Shown piece by piece: positions 1 through 8,745 of a stretch of DNA of 64,000 bases (its first letter is position 1; each line of letters starts with the position of its first letter). The notes beneath the pieces are model-generated. The model was not told the origin of the DNA and made no database searches. It worked only from the letters and a program-made list of their open reading frames with translations. The DNA is taken from NCBI RefSeq assembly GCF_039680535.1, contig NZ_JBDKSS010000025.1, forward strand, positions 124,001 through 188,000, given 5' to 3'. Source of the DNA: Parvibaculum sp039680535. Its GTDB lineage: Bacteria > Pseudomonadota > Alphaproteobacteria > Parvibaculales > Parvibaculaceae. The position numbers and the translations under genes are program-made.

Positions 1-159
1 TGGGCCGGGCGACAGAATGATCGCTTCCGGTTCGCGGGCGAGCGCATCCTCGACCGTGATATCGTCATTGCGCACGACCTCGCGCGCAAAGCCCAGTTCA
101 CCGACATAACGGGCGAGGTTGTGAACGAAGCTGTCGTAGTTGTCGATGAGGAGGATCAT
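1..159 (-). CDS. pabA: PabA/TrpG-type glutamine amidotransferase, 3' part cut off by window edge
   Basis: Only the first 53 codons lie in the window, reading leftwards from an ATG at 159. The visible protein starts MILLIDNYDSFVHNL and continues to a SPGP segment. Both are hallmarks of the class I glutaminase subunit of aminodeoxychorismate or anthranilate synthase; the catalytic Cys-His-Glu residues would lie beyond the edge. The ATG overlaps the TGA of the upstream pabB by four bases (ATGA), so the two subunits are probably translationally coupled. The partner gene looks like pabB rather than trpE, so a folate (p-aminobenzoate) role is preferred. In many bacteria one amidotransferase serves both enzymes, so TrpG is not excluded. 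Confidence 0.88.
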   Translation of the reverse strand, partial: MILLIDNYDSFVHNLARYVGELGFAREVVRNDDITVEDALAREPEAIILSPGP

Positions 160-1523
160 GCCTCGACCTCCGCAGGCTCCGCCGCGATTTCGACTCCGAG
201 GGCGCGTGCCATGCCGCGCGCCTTGGTCAGTGTTTCCTCGTATTCGGTTGCGGGGATGCTATCCGCCGTGATGCCGCCGCCCGCCTGGAACGTGACGCGG
301 TCTCCTTTCACCACCATGGTGCGAATGGCAATGGACGTATCCATCGCGCCGTCGAAGCCGAGATATCCGATCGCGCCGCAATAAGGTCCGCGCATTGTCG
401 GTTCGAGTTCGTCGATGATCTCCATTGCGCGCAGCTTTGGCGCGCCGGTGATGGAGCCGCCGGGGAAGCAGGCGGCAAGCAGATCGACATGGGCTTTGTC
501 CGCGCGAAGTTTTCCCCGCACCGTCGAGACGAGGTGATGCACCTGTGCGAAGCTTTCCAGCGCGCAGAGCTTCTCGACGCTCACGCTGCCATCCTCGCAG
601 ACGCGGCTTATGTCGTTGCGAAGGAGATCGACGATCATCACGTTTTCGGCGCGATCCTTCTCGGACGAGAGAAGCTCGGCGGCGCGTTCGGCGTCTTCCT
701 CAACGGTTGCCCCGCGCGGGCGCGTTCCCTTGATCGGTTTGGTTTCGACCTTGCCGTTGCGGGTCAGGAGAAAGCGCTCGGGCGATGATGAGACGATCGC
801 GCCTTCGCCGAAGTTGAAGAAGGAAGCGAAGGGCGCCGGGCTTTCGTCGCGCAGGCGCAGGTAGAGCTCGTATGGTGTGTCGCCCTTGGCGAGGCTCGTC
901 TCGAAACGCTGCGAGAGGTTTGCCTGAAAGATATCGCCCGCATGGATGTAGTCGACGACCTTCGCGACGGCGCGTTCATATGCGTCGCGTGTGAAGTTCG
1001 ATCGGAGCGCCAGAACCTTTCGTGCGGACCGTGCCGTCCGCAACCTCGCCTCTGAGACGCGCAGCCGTAGCGCGCCTGCGCGTTCGGCGTTCGGCGCGAC
1101 GATCCATGCGCGCCTTTCCGCATGATCGAAGGCGAGGACGGTGTCGTAGAGGCCGAGAGCCATGTCGGGAAGGTGTTGATCGTCTGCGGCGCGAGACATC
1201 GCGCGCTGACGCTCGAGCGTGCGGCCGAGCCCATAGCCGAAATAGCCTGCGGCACCGCCGGAGAAGGGCGGCAGGCCCGGGCTCGACGGCGCGGCAAGCG
1301 CGGCCATCCGTTCCTTGAGCAGCGTGAAGGGCGCTTCTTCGCCCCCCTCGCGCCAGACCATGGTTTCGAAAGGGTCGAGCGCTATGAAGCTCCAGCGCCC
1401 ATGCAGCGCCGGGTCGCGGCCCGGCGCCGCCGTTGCGCTGTCGAGCAACAGGGCGAAAGCCTCGTCGGCGAACGCATGAAACAGCTCATGCGGCGCGGCC
1501 CATGGAAATTCTTCGATATGCAT
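156..1523 (-). CDS. pabB: Aminodeoxychorismate synthase component I (PabB)
   Basis: This protein converts chorismate plus ammonia, supplied by the PabA subunit, to 4-amino-4-deoxychorismate for folate synthesis. The chorismate-binding fold shows FQANLSQRF (about residue 200), SSSPERF, PIKGTRPRG (about 265), IVDLLRNDI (about 300) and GGSITGAPK (about 355), followed by a YCGAIGY segment. The FQANLSQ motif and stand-alone subunit size (about 455 aa) favour PabB over TrpE. I chose the ATG at 1523, just before the IEEFPW segment where the family usually begins. A GTG at 1589 would add 22 residues and overlap the upstream stop (GTGA), and it remains possible. The gene is in an operon with pabA. Confidence 0.9.
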   Translation of the reverse strand: MHIEEFPWAAPHELFHAFADEAFALLLDSATAAPGRDPALHGRWSFIALDPFETMVWREGGEEAPFTLLKERMAALAAPSSPGLPPFSGGAAGYFGYGLGRTLERQRAMSRAADDQHLPDMALGLYDTVLAFDHAERRAWIVAPNAERAGALRLRVSEARLRTARSARKVLALRSNFTRDAYERAVAKVVDYIHAGDIFQANLSQRFETSLAKGDTPYELYLRLRDESPAPFASFFNFGEGAIVSSSPERFLLTRNGKVETKPIKGTRPRGATVEEDAERAAELLSSEKDRAENVMIVDLLRNDISRVCEDGSVSVEKLCALESFAQVHHLVSTVRGKLRADKAHVDLLAACFPGGSITGAPKLRAMEIIDELEPTMRGPYCGAIGYLGFDGAMDTSIAIRTMVVKGDRVTFQAGGGITADSIPATEYEETLTKARGMARALGVEIAAEPAEVEA

Positions 1524-1585
1524 GTCGGACAAAGGCGCCGGACCTCGCTTGAAGCAAGACCAACCGGAAGCCCAGTCTAGCCCCC

Positions 1586-3088
1586 TCACTCGTATGTGGC
1601 GAGAACATAGGCTGCAATGGCCAGGCGTTCATCCTCTTTCAACCGGGCGAAGGAGGGCATGTTTGCCGGTGGCGTCGCCAGCAGCCGGGAAAGGTCGTCC
1701 CGACCGTAACGGGCGCCGATGTCCTTCAAGGGGGCTGCCGGTCTCTCGCCGCCATGGCAGGCCGCGCAGCCCGTGGTTTCGAAGAGAGCTTCTCCCCGCA
1801 GCACCTCGCTGGCGGTTGCCGTTTCACCGGCATTTTCGGGCGCTTCTTCGGCCTTGGGTTGTGCTGCTGCGGGAGGCGCGGGAGCGGCGGGTTCGGCGGG
1901 GACGGGAGCCGCGTTGCCATAGCTCACGCGGTAGATGGCGCCTGCGTAATCGTCCGACACGTAGATCGCGCCGTCGGGGCCCTCCGTGGTGTCGACGGGG
2001 CGGCCGAGCACTTCCCCATCCTTCAGAAAGCCGGTCATGAAGGGTGCGGCTGTAATGTCGCCACTCGCTCCCCAATGGACCGACATGATCTGGTAGCCCT
2101 GTTTTTCCGCCCGGTTCCATGAGCCGTGTAGCGTCACCAAGGCGGCGTTCTGAAGGCCGGGCACCGGACCATGGACGAACTTGATCGAGAGAGGCGCCAT
2201 ATGCGCGGGGAAGCCATAGGCAGGGGGCACGGCGCCCGCGATGCGTGGATCCGGCGTCTGGCCGAAGTCGGGATCGGCCACGTTGTTCCCATAGCGGAAG
2301 GGCCAGCCGTAGAACCTGCCCTGTTCGATGAGATTCAGGTCTTCCGGTGGAAGGTCGTCGCCCAGAAGGTCGCGTCCATTGTCGACGCCCCACATGCGTC
2401 CCTGCGCATCCCAGTCGAAGCCGACCGTGTTGCGAAGGCCTTCGGCATAGATTTCAACCACCTTGTCGTCCGGGCGGAAGCGCAGGATGGCCGCGCGGCG
2501 GTTGTCCTTTTCGATGCAGACATTGCAGGACGATCCGACGCTCACATACATCCAGCCATCGGGCCCCATGCGCAGCGTGCGCGACCAATGGTTCCCGTCC
2601 GCGGGGAGGCCGGTGATCATGCGCTCGATGGCGCCGGTGAGCTTGCCCGTCGCTTCGTCGAAGGGCACGCGCAGGATCGCATCCGTTTCGGCGACATAGA
2701 GATAGCCCCCATGAAGCTCGATGCCATGCGGCCGGTTGAGGCCGGTGAGCAGCGCGCGGATCGGCCCGCCGCGCCCCGTCTTCCTGGTGTCGCGGCCGAT
2801 CAGGGCGATCTCGCCCTTGCGTGGGATCGACACCAGAAGGTCGCCGCCGCTCGTCCAGCGCATGATGCGCGGCTGTCCGAGCCCGACCGCATAACGGTTC
2901 ACCTGAAAGCCTTCGGGCAGTTGCAGTCTTTCGCGCAGCGTCCTGTCCGGCGCCGCGTCCGTGCCCCAGTTGAGAAGATCGTTGGGCATCGGCGCGTTGA
3001 TGGTCCAGGCCGCCGGCCAGAACTGGTATGCGGTTGCGGCGGGCAGGCCGATCAGGATGAGAAGACTGAAGAATACTTTTCGCAGCAT
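1586..3088 (-). CDS. PQQ-dependent sugar dehydrogenase with C-terminal cytochrome c domain
   Basis: About 500 aa. A hydrophobic N-terminal segment after MLRKVFF looks like a signal peptide or membrane anchor, so the enzyme is probably periplasmic. The central region is a beta-propeller of the soluble glucose/sorbosone dehydrogenase family, with segments such as NRPHGIELHGGYLYVAETD and TEGPDGAIYVSDDYAG. The C-terminal 90 residues carry a heme c site (CAACHGG) and a likely axial Met in ANMPSF. It would oxidise an aldose or similar alcohol and pass electrons to the respiratory chain through its own heme; the substrate cannot be read from sequence. The ATG at 3088 has a good ribosome site (AAGGGGG). 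Its stop overlaps the alternative GTG start of pabB. Confidence 0.85.
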   Translation of the reverse strand: MLRKVFFSLLILIGLPAATAYQFWPAAWTINAPMPNDLLNWGTDAAPDRTLRERLQLPEGFQVNRYAVGLGQPRIMRWTSGGDLLVSIPRKGEIALIGRDTRKTGRGGPIRALLTGLNRPHGIELHGGYLYVAETDAILRVPFDEATGKLTGAIERMITGLPADGNHWSRTLRMGPDGWMYVSVGSSCNVCIEKDNRRAAILRFRPDDKVVEIYAEGLRNTVGFDWDAQGRMWGVDNGRDLLGDDLPPEDLNLIEQGRFYGWPFRYGNNVADPDFGQTPDPRIAGAVPPAYGFPAHMAPLSIKFVHGPVPGLQNAALVTLHGSWNRAEKQGYQIMSVHWGASGDITAAPFMTGFLKDGEVLGRPVDTTEGPDGAIYVSDDYAGAIYRVSYGNAAPVPAEPAAPAPPAAAQPKAEEAPENAGETATASEVLRGEALFETTGCAACHGGERPAAPLKDIGARYGRDDLSRLLATPPANMPSFARLKEDERLAIAAYVLATYE

Positions 3089-3131
3089 CCGGGTCCCCCT
3101 TGTTCCCACGCGCCTTGAGGTCTCACGTGCC

Positions 3132-4166
3132 CTATCGCTGTTCCGGCGCGGCTCCGTTGCCCGCGGGTCTGGCCTCGATGCGCATGGGCGTCTTTGCGCC
3201 CATTGTTACGTCCTGCTGCCCGGCAAGAAAATCGAGGATGAGGCCAGTCACCAGAGGCGCCCGCGAAAACGCGATATTGTGCCCAAGGCCGGGATAGGAA
3301 TGAAGCCGGGCACGCGGCATCAGCGCCATCAGCTTCTGCGAGGCGCTGAAGGGCACGGTTTCGTCCGCTTCACCCCAGATGACCAGGACAGGCCGCTCCG
3401 ACCGCCCGGCTTCGGCGTAATCCACCTGCGCGCTGTCGAGCGGATAATGACGGATCGTCGACACCAGCGCATCGCCATAGCCGCGATAATCCATCTGACG
3501 GTCGAAATCGGCGAGGAAACGAACCGGGTCCGGCGCGGCCTGAGCGTCCTTGGCGGCGATGTCATGGAAAATTCGTAGGCCGAACATCCGCGCGATCCAC
3601 TCGCCGATGACCGGACGGGCCAGAACGCCCTCCTTGAGCTTCGGTGCGATGCCGAGCCCCGCAGGCGCGATCAGCGTCAGCGAGCGGACGCGCTCGGGGT
3701 GCCTCGCCGCGAAGATGACGGCCGCCGCGCCGCCCATCGAATAGCCGACGAAATGCGCGGGCGCGGTGAGACCGAGCTTGTCCGTCAGGTTGAGGATCAG
3801 GCGGTCGGTGAGGTTGGCGTCGTACTCGACGGCTGGCCGGTCGGAGAGGCCGCGCCCGTAATTGTCGAAGGCGAGGACACGGTAGCCCGCATCGGTCAGC
3901 GGTTTCACATAGTCGTCGAAGACAAAGGACGGGAGCGAAAATCCGTGGACAAGGACGACAAGCGGCCCGTTCGACGGGCCCTCGAGCCGGTAATGCACGG
4001 TGCCGTCGGGCAGGTCCATGAAGGCATGGGCGAGGCCCTGCTTCCGCAGAGCGGCGCGTGAGTCGGCGTCGAGCACGGGTTTGGCGCGGCCCGCAGCCCA
4101 ATAGAACACCAGCAGAATCAGGAAGATCGCAGCCACGGTCGCGGCCACGCCTTTGAGGATCGCCAT
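3132..4166 (-). CDS. Membrane-anchored alpha/beta hydrolase
   Basis: 344 aa with one N-terminal membrane helix (about residues 5-25) followed by an alpha/beta-hydrolase domain. The oxyanion-loop segment VLVHGFSLPS, the nucleophile elbow GYSMGG, a candidate acid in GEADETVP and a His in GLGHNIAF form a complete triad. The family includes esterases, lipases and C-C hydrolases, so the substrate is unknown. It lies 43 bp upstream of the sugar dehydrogenase on the same strand and may share its transcript. Confidence 0.8.
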   Translation of the reverse strand: MAILKGVAATVAAIFLILLVFYWAAGRAKPVLDADSRAALRKQGLAHAFMDLPDGTVHYRLEGPSNGPLVVLVHGFSLPSFVFDDYVKPLTDAGYRVLAFDNYGRGLSDRPAVEYDANLTDRLILNLTDKLGLTAPAHFVGYSMGGAAAVIFAARHPERVRSLTLIAPAGLGIAPKLKEGVLARPVIGEWIARMFGLRIFHDIAAKDAQAAPDPVRFLADFDRQMDYRGYGDALVSTIRHYPLDSAQVDYAEAGRSERPVLVIWGEADETVPFSASQKLMALMPRARLHSYPGLGHNIAFSRAPLVTGLILDFLAGQQDVTMGAKTPMRIEARPAGNGAAPEQR

Positions 4167-4197
4167 TCTTTTTTGTCTCCGCCTCTACCGCGACGTA

Positions 4198-4235
4198 GCG
4201 GCAGGCTAGGCATTCTAGAGAGTCCTGCCTGCCGC
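4198..4235. repeat. Inverted repeat, 9-bp arms, in the hydrolase/reductase intergenic region
   Basis: GCGGCAGGC (4198-4206) and GCCTGCCGC (4227-4235) are perfect inverted copies separated by 20 bases. They lie between two divergent genes, so this is not a terminator. It could be a regulatory site or a leader hairpin of either gene. Confidence 0.4.
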
Positions 4236-4366
4236 CACAAATGCGGACAGGTCATGTTCGTCTTCGGGCCTTGCAGGGGCCTCGGAGTGAAGGCTTGATG
4301 CAGACCAGCAAGAGGAAACGCGCTGGCGATCTGATCCGGCGCCCGAATCGAAACGGGAAGGACACT

Positions 4367-5170
4367 ATGACAAACGCATTCAAGGACAAGGTGCTTGCAG
4401 GCAAGGTCGCCTTCGTGGCGGGCGCTTCGAGCGGCATCAATCTCGGCATTGCGCAGCATTTCGCGCGGGCGGGCGCCAAGGTTGCCATCATAAGCCGCAG
4501 CCATGACAAGATTACGGCGGCCGCGAAGACGATGACCGACGAAGGCTTCGACGCCATCGGCATGGCCGCCGACGTGCGCGATTTCGAGTCGGTCGACAAG
4601 GCGCTCAAGGCGACGCATGACAGGTTCGGCAAGATCGATATCGTGATTTCGGGCGCGGCCGGCAACTTCGTCGCCCCGGCGCTGGGCATGTCGTCCAACG
4701 GTTTCAAGACGGTCGTCGACATCGACCTGATCGGCACGTTCCACGTGCTGCGCGCTTCATTCCAGTATCTGAACCGTCCGGGCGCGTCGCTCATCTCGAT
4801 CACGGCGCCGCAGGCGATCAACCCGTCGATGTTCCAGGCCCATGTCTGCGCCGCCAAGGCAGGCATCAACATGCTGACGAAATGCCTCGCGATGGAGTGG
4901 GGTCCTGCAGGCGTGCGCGTCAATGCGATTTCGCCCGGACCGATCGCCGACACGGAAGGCATGGTCCGTCTCGCGCCGACGCCGGAAGCCGAAGCGCATG
5001 TGAAGGCGCGCCTCGCGCTTCGCGACTACGGCACCAAGACCGACATCGCCGACATGGCGCTCTTCCTGTCGACCGACAATGCCAAATACATCACCGGCAC
5101 GATCATCGACGTCGATGGCGGAACGAAGCTCGGCGATGCGGGCGCGAACGCGCTGGCTGCGTTCAGCTGA
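4367..5170 (+). CDS. 2,4-dienoyl-CoA reductase-like short-chain dehydrogenase
   Basis: 267 aa Rossmann-fold SDR most like the DECR2 type of 2,4-dienoyl-CoA reductase. AAGNF near residue 95, the FKTVVDIDLIGTF segment and ISPGPIADTEGMVRL are typical of that group. It would reduce 2,4-dienoyl-CoA with NADPH during beta-oxidation of unsaturated acyl chains. The classical SDR YxxxK is absent: the Lys is present in CAAKAG but a Cys/His-containing segment replaces the Tyr, as in DECR enzymes. The glycine-rich loop is GASSGIN, with Asn for the third Gly. The ATG at 4367 follows GGGAAGGA. The downstream crotonase supports a fatty-acid role. Confidence 0.78.
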   Translation: MTNAFKDKVLAGKVAFVAGASSGINLGIAQHFARAGAKVAIISRSHDKITAAAKTMTDEGFDAIGMAADVRDFESVDKALKATHDRFGKIDIVISGAAGNFVAPALGMSSNGFKTVVDIDLIGTFHVLRASFQYLNRPGASLISITAPQAINPSMFQAHVCAAKAGINMLTKCLAMEWGPAGVRVNAISPGPIADTEGMVRLAPTPEAEAHVKARLALRDYGTKTDIADMALFLSTDNAKYITGTIIDVDGGTKLGDAGANALAAFS

Positions 5171-5268
5171 TCGTCTGAAGCGATTTTGGTCGGCGCCCTT
5201 GCGAGGCTCTTGCCCTCCCGCTCCATGAGGCTAGGCTTGCCTCATAAAAACCATGGGGAGGAGAGGAC

Positions 5269-6090
5269 ATGTATGCGAGGGCGCCGATACCGACATCCGA
5301 ATTCGAATGTCTGCGCTACGAGGTTCGCGATCACATCGCGGTGATCACGATCAACCGGCCCGAGCGCCGCAACGCGCTCAACCGCCGCGCCTATGACGAA
5401 GTCGAATGCGGCTTCCGCGCGGCTGCCGCCGATCCCGAAGTACGCTGCGTTGTCATCACCGGCGTCGATCCGGCCTTCTGCTCCGGCGAAGACGTGAAGG
5501 AGATGATGACCGGCGCGCAGCATGACGCAAGCGTCGCGAGCCTGACGCGCATAAGGCCGGAGCCGACGCCTGCCGCCGTTGCGGCGCTCGAATGCGACAG
5601 GCCGGTGATCGCCGCGGTCAATGGCTCGGCGGTCGGCTGGGGCATGGAGCTCTCCCTTTTCGCCGACATACGCATTGCCTCCGAACAGGCGAAGTTCGGC
5701 GAACTCTTCATCAAGCGCGGGCTCATCTCCGATGTGGGCGGGCTCTGGCGCCTGCCGGCCATTGTCGGCCCCGCGAAGGCGGCGGAACTGCTCTTTACCG
5801 GCGATATCATCGACGCGCAGGAGGCCCTGCGCATCGGCCTCGTGACCGAGGTGACGCCACATGCGCAATTGATGGAGCGGGCCATGGCGATGGCGGACCG
5901 CATCGCCGTCAATCCGCCGCTTGCCCTTCGCTACATGAAGGAGGGACTGCGCCGGACCGCCTATGGCGATTTACGCGAGATCGGAAGCTGGGTCAGCGGT
6001 ACGCTGGGCCGCCTCTTCCAGACAGAGGACCATCGCGAGGGCGTTGCAAGCTTCATCGAAAAGCGGCCGCCCGTGTTCAAGGGACGTTGA
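5269..6090 (+). CDS. Enoyl-CoA hydratase/isomerase family protein
   Basis: 273 aa crotonase-fold protein. Family marks are NRPERRNALN near residue 30, the oxyanion-hole segment DPAFCSGEDVKEM, and NGSAVGWGMELSLFADIRIA followed by FGELFIKRGLISDVGG. Where classical hydratases have a catalytic Glu in a GLIPGxGG-type turn, this protein has ISDVGG with Asp, so isomerase or another acyl-CoA activity is as likely as hydration. The ATG is preceded by a strong ribosome site (GGGGAGGAGAGGA). It is followed after 6 bp by a small coiled-coil gene, so the two form an operon. It might supply the crotonase step of the ethylmalonyl-CoA pathway, but nothing shows this directly. Confidence 0.83.
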   Translation: MYARAPIPTSEFECLRYEVRDHIAVITINRPERRNALNRRAYDEVECGFRAAAADPEVRCVVITGVDPAFCSGEDVKEMMTGAQHDASVASLTRIRPEPTPAAVAALECDRPVIAAVNGSAVGWGMELSLFADIRIASEQAKFGELFIKRGLISDVGGLWRLPAIVGPAKAAELLFTGDIIDAQEALRIGLVTEVTPHAQLMERAMAMADRIAVNPPLALRYMKEGLRRTAYGDLREIGSWVSGTLGRLFQTEDHREGVASFIEKRPPVFKGR

Positions 6091-6096
6091 GGACCT

Positions 6097-6453
6097 ATGG
6101 CTCTTTTCTTCGATCAGGAATGGTTCGACGCGAAGCTGAAGGCGAAGGACCGGACGCGGGACGATGTCGCCGCCGCGCTCCGGCTTTCGCGCGAGCAGGT
6201 CGACGAGGTCTTCAAGGACCAGCGTGAACTCTCGCCCAACCATGTGACCATGCTGGCGCGCCTCATCGAGGAGCCCATTACCGAAGTCGTTTCCCGCGCC
6301 GGCATCGCCACGCCTGCGCCCGCGCCCAAGGCGCCGGGCGACAGCGCGGCGGTGCTCGCCAAGCTCGACGAGATGGAGCAACGCCTTGTCCGCATGGAAC
6401 GGGCGATAGCGGACCTGCAGTCGCTTATCCTCGCGACGCGTCCGCTCGGTTGA
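6097..6453 (+). CDS. Small HTH-like protein with C-terminal coiled coil, function unknown
   Basis: 118 aa. Residues 1-65 resemble a Cro/XRE-type helix-turn-helix (TRDDVAAALRLSREQVDEVF, then LSPNHVTMLARLIEEPITEV). A Pro/Ala linker follows (PAPAPKAPGDS), and the last 35 residues form a heptad-like helix (LDEMEQRLVRMERAIADLQ) likely to oligomerise. It starts 6 bp after the crotonase stop with GAGGACCT as ribosome site, so it is co-transcribed with acyl-CoA genes. It may be a local regulator or a scaffold. I do not recognise a named family. Confidence 0.7.
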   Translation: MALFFDQEWFDAKLKAKDRTRDDVAAALRLSREQVDEVFKDQRELSPNHVTMLARLIEEPITEVVSRAGIATPAPAPKAPGDSAAVLAKLDEMEQRLVRMERAIADLQSLILATRPLG

Positions 6454-6461
6454 GAAAGGCC

Positions 6462-6785
6462 TCAGAGCTTCCGGTCCACCGTCCGCAAGCGGAGCGTTTC
6501 AGCCAGAAGGTCGGGCAGCATGTCCGCCGTGATATAGGCGCTGGTCGCGCGCCGACGTTTGCGGTCCTTGCGTTGCGGCGAGCGAGCCCAGGGAAAACTC
6601 TGATCGACATATTGGGCGAGGAAAGCCGCGACAGGGCGGAAGCTCTGCGGTGCGCGTGTGCCGGACATGGAGGCTCGCGACGGCGCAGCCGGCGCTTCGA
6701 CGCCCTGCTGTGACTGAGCGCGCGACGCCTCCTTCGTTCCCGTTGAACGCGACTGCGCCGATGTGCCGATGCGCCTGACTTCCAT
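6462..6785 (-). CDS. Small hypothetical protein, basic C-terminal half
   Basis: About 107 aa if started at the ATG at 6785; an ATG at 6845 would add 20 residues. The N-terminal half is low-complexity and rich in Ser, Ala and Thr. The C-terminal half (QSFRPVAAFLAQYVDQ, then a run of Arg/Lys, then ITADMLPDLLAETLRLR) resembles short uncharacterised proteins common in Hyphomicrobiales. It ends close to the stop of the upstream small gene on the opposite strand. No clear ribosome site precedes either start. No function can be given, and it could be a chance reading frame. Confidence 0.42.
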   Translation of the reverse strand: MEVRRIGTSAQSRSTGTKEASRAQSQQGVEAPAAPSRASMSGTRAPQSFRPVAAFLAQYVDQSFPWARSPQRKDRKRRRATSAYITADMLPDLLAETLRLRTVDRKL

Positions 6786-7009
6786 GTCTTCGTTTGTTCC
6801 GCTCGCGTGTCGCCCGATGCGGCAAGTGAGCAAGAAGTCTGCCACGACGTGATGCGGCGTCGTTAACCAGGTTTGTTAAAACTTTAGTCGCCACGTCGCT
6901 TGGCGGAATCTTAAGACCTCGGCGCGAAACTGCAACCTGCTCAACGGATCGCCCAGAAGGGCGCGATGGCACCGGAACGCCGGATCATTCGAGCAGGTGA
7001 GGCCAAGAC
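6786..7009. other. Intergenic leader of the GGDEF-EAL gene
   Basis: This stretch is richer in A and T than its surroundings around 6861-6915. It contains TTAACC and TTGTTAAAA, and probably holds the promoter of the downstream c-di-GMP gene. No clean -35/-10 pair or terminator was found. Confidence 0.35.
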
Positions 7010-8722
7010 GTGGATAGTGATACCTTCAGGGCGGGGCAGAAGCCTGAAAAGCTGCTGGCGCGGCGTTCTGCCGACGTCGTCAGCGCGGTCGGCGATGTCT
7101 CCTATCGCTGGTCCATCAAGGAAGACCTGATCGAATGGGGCGAGGGCGCGGAACCGCTCCTCGGCGTGACCAACCCCGAATGCGTGAAGACAGGCCGGGC
7201 CTTTGGTGCGCGGTCATTGTCCCAAAAAGGCGCGAGCCGTTATGAAACGGTGATGTATTCGCGCGAGAGCGACAATGGCGGCGGCGTCCGTTACGAGATC
7301 GAATATCAGCTTGTCGACGATTATGGCGGCAAGCGCTGGGTCGAGGATCGCGGCCGCTGGTTCGCCGATGCGGACGGAAATCCGGAAATCGCGGTGGGCG
7401 TTCTTCGTGCCATCGATCAGCGCAGGGTGCGCGACGACCAGCTCGTCCGCCTGTCGACTTTCGACGAACTTACGGGCCTGCTCAATCGCGTTCGCCTGAA
7501 GGGTGAACTTTCCGACGTCCTGACGCAGGCGCGGACGCCCTCGGCGTTTCTCCTGCTTGCCGTCGACAATCTCGCGCGGATCAACGAGTCCTATGGCTTC
7601 GATGTCGGTGACGAAGTCATTGTCGGCGTTGCAGAACGGCTCGGAGGAATGTCCCGCCGGGCCGATGCGCTGGGCCGATATTCCGGCAACAAGTTCGGCG
7701 TGGTGCTTCGAAATTGCACCCACGACCGCCTGGGAGACGTTGCGGAGCGACTGCTCGGGTCGGTGCGCGATCAGGCCATACAGACATCGCGCGGGCCCGT
7801 CGCGATCACCATGTCGGCCGGCTGCATATCGCTTCCCTTTCACGCGCAAACGGTCGAAGCGGCGCTTGCACATGCCGAAGAAGCGCTCATGTCCGCCAAG
7901 CAGATGCATCGCGACAGCTATGTCGTCTATGCGCCGTCGCGCGAGCGGGAGAAAATGAGGCAGCGCAATATCCATCTCGCGGATGAACTGATCTCCGCGC
8001 TGAATGACCGCCGAATTCGACTTGCCTACCAGCCGATCTTTTCGTCGCGCTCGGGTGAGCCGGAATTCTACGAATGCCTGATCCGTCTCGTGCATGAAGA
8101 TGGGAGGATCATCGCCGCGGGCAGCTTCATCCCGATTGCGGAGAAGCTCGGTCTCATCGGGCTCCTTGACTATCGTGTGATGGAGCTTGCCATTGAAACA
8201 TTGCGCGCGCGGCCTGATGTGAAGCTCGCGCTCAATGTGTCGGGCGGCACGACGAGCGACCGCATGTGGCTTGACGCGCTGGTGGCGCAGTTGCGCTCGG
8301 ACCCGGGGCTTGCGACACGCCTCACCGTGGAGATCACGGAGACGGTCGCCATTCATGACATGGCGGAAGCGGCAGGCTTCATTTCGCAGCTTCGCGATCT
8401 CGGCTGCCAGATTGCCATCGACGATTTCGGCGCCGGCTATACGTCGTTCCGCAACCTGCGCGCACTCGACGTCGATCTGGTCAAGATCGACGGCTCGTTT
8501 GTCCAGAACCTCATCGAGAACCGGGACAACCAGTTCTTCGTGAGGACGCTGGTCGAGCTTGCGCATAACTTCAATCTGCCCATCGTTGCCGAGTGGGTCA
8601 GCAATGAAGACGAGGTTGCGATGTTGCGCGATCTCGGCGTCGAGTATCTGCAGGGCTTCTATCTGGGCGAGCCCTCGCTCGACCTGCCCGAAGCGGAGGC
8701 GCAATCCGCCGCGCTGGGTTGA
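7010..8722 (+). CDS. PAS-GGDEF-EAL protein, probable c-di-GMP phosphodiesterase with degenerate cyclase domain
   Basis: 570 aa, soluble. A PAS-like domain (about 25-140) precedes a GGDEF domain (145-315) whose active motif is SGNKF (225-229), so cyclase activity is unlikely. The inhibitory-site signature RxxD is kept (R216, D219). The EAL domain (about 325-560) has ECL at 355-357, LALNVSG, VEITET, IDDFGAGYTS, a following VKID Lys, VAEWV and YLQGF, which is a complete catalytic set. It therefore most likely hydrolyses c-di-GMP, with the dead GGDEF domain as a possible nucleotide sensor, as in Caulobacter PdeA. The start is GTG at 7010 with GTGAGG upstream. Confidence 0.88.
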   Translation: MDSDTFRAGQKPEKLLARRSADVVSAVGDVSYRWSIKEDLIEWGEGAEPLLGVTNPECVKTGRAFGARSLSQKGASRYETVMYSRESDNGGGVRYEIEYQLVDDYGGKRWVEDRGRWFADADGNPEIAVGVLRAIDQRRVRDDQLVRLSTFDELTGLLNRVRLKGELSDVLTQARTPSAFLLLAVDNLARINESYGFDVGDEVIVGVAERLGGMSRRADALGRYSGNKFGVVLRNCTHDRLGDVAERLLGSVRDQAIQTSRGPVAITMSAGCISLPFHAQTVEAALAHAEEALMSAKQMHRDSYVVYAPSREREKMRQRNIHLADELISALNDRRIRLAYQPIFSSRSGEPEFYECLIRLVHEDGRIIAAGSFIPIAEKLGLIGLLDYRVMELAIETLRARPDVKLALNVSGGTTSDRMWLDALVAQLRSDPGLATRLTVEITETVAIHDMAEAAGFISQLRDLGCQIAIDDFGAGYTSFRNLRALDVDLVKIDGSFVQNLIENRDNQFFVRTLVELAHNFNLPIVAEWVSNEDEVAMLRDLGVEYLQGFYLGEPSLDLPEAEAQSAALG

Positions 8723-8745
8723 TCCTGCCCGATCCGGTGGCGGCG

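Noticed and set aside
6863..6879. TTAA-N9-TTAA upstream of the GGDEF-EAL gene as a CtrA box
   Set aside because: The spacing is nine, not seven, and the TTAACCAT form is incomplete. Only the site at 30.87 kb fits the consensus.
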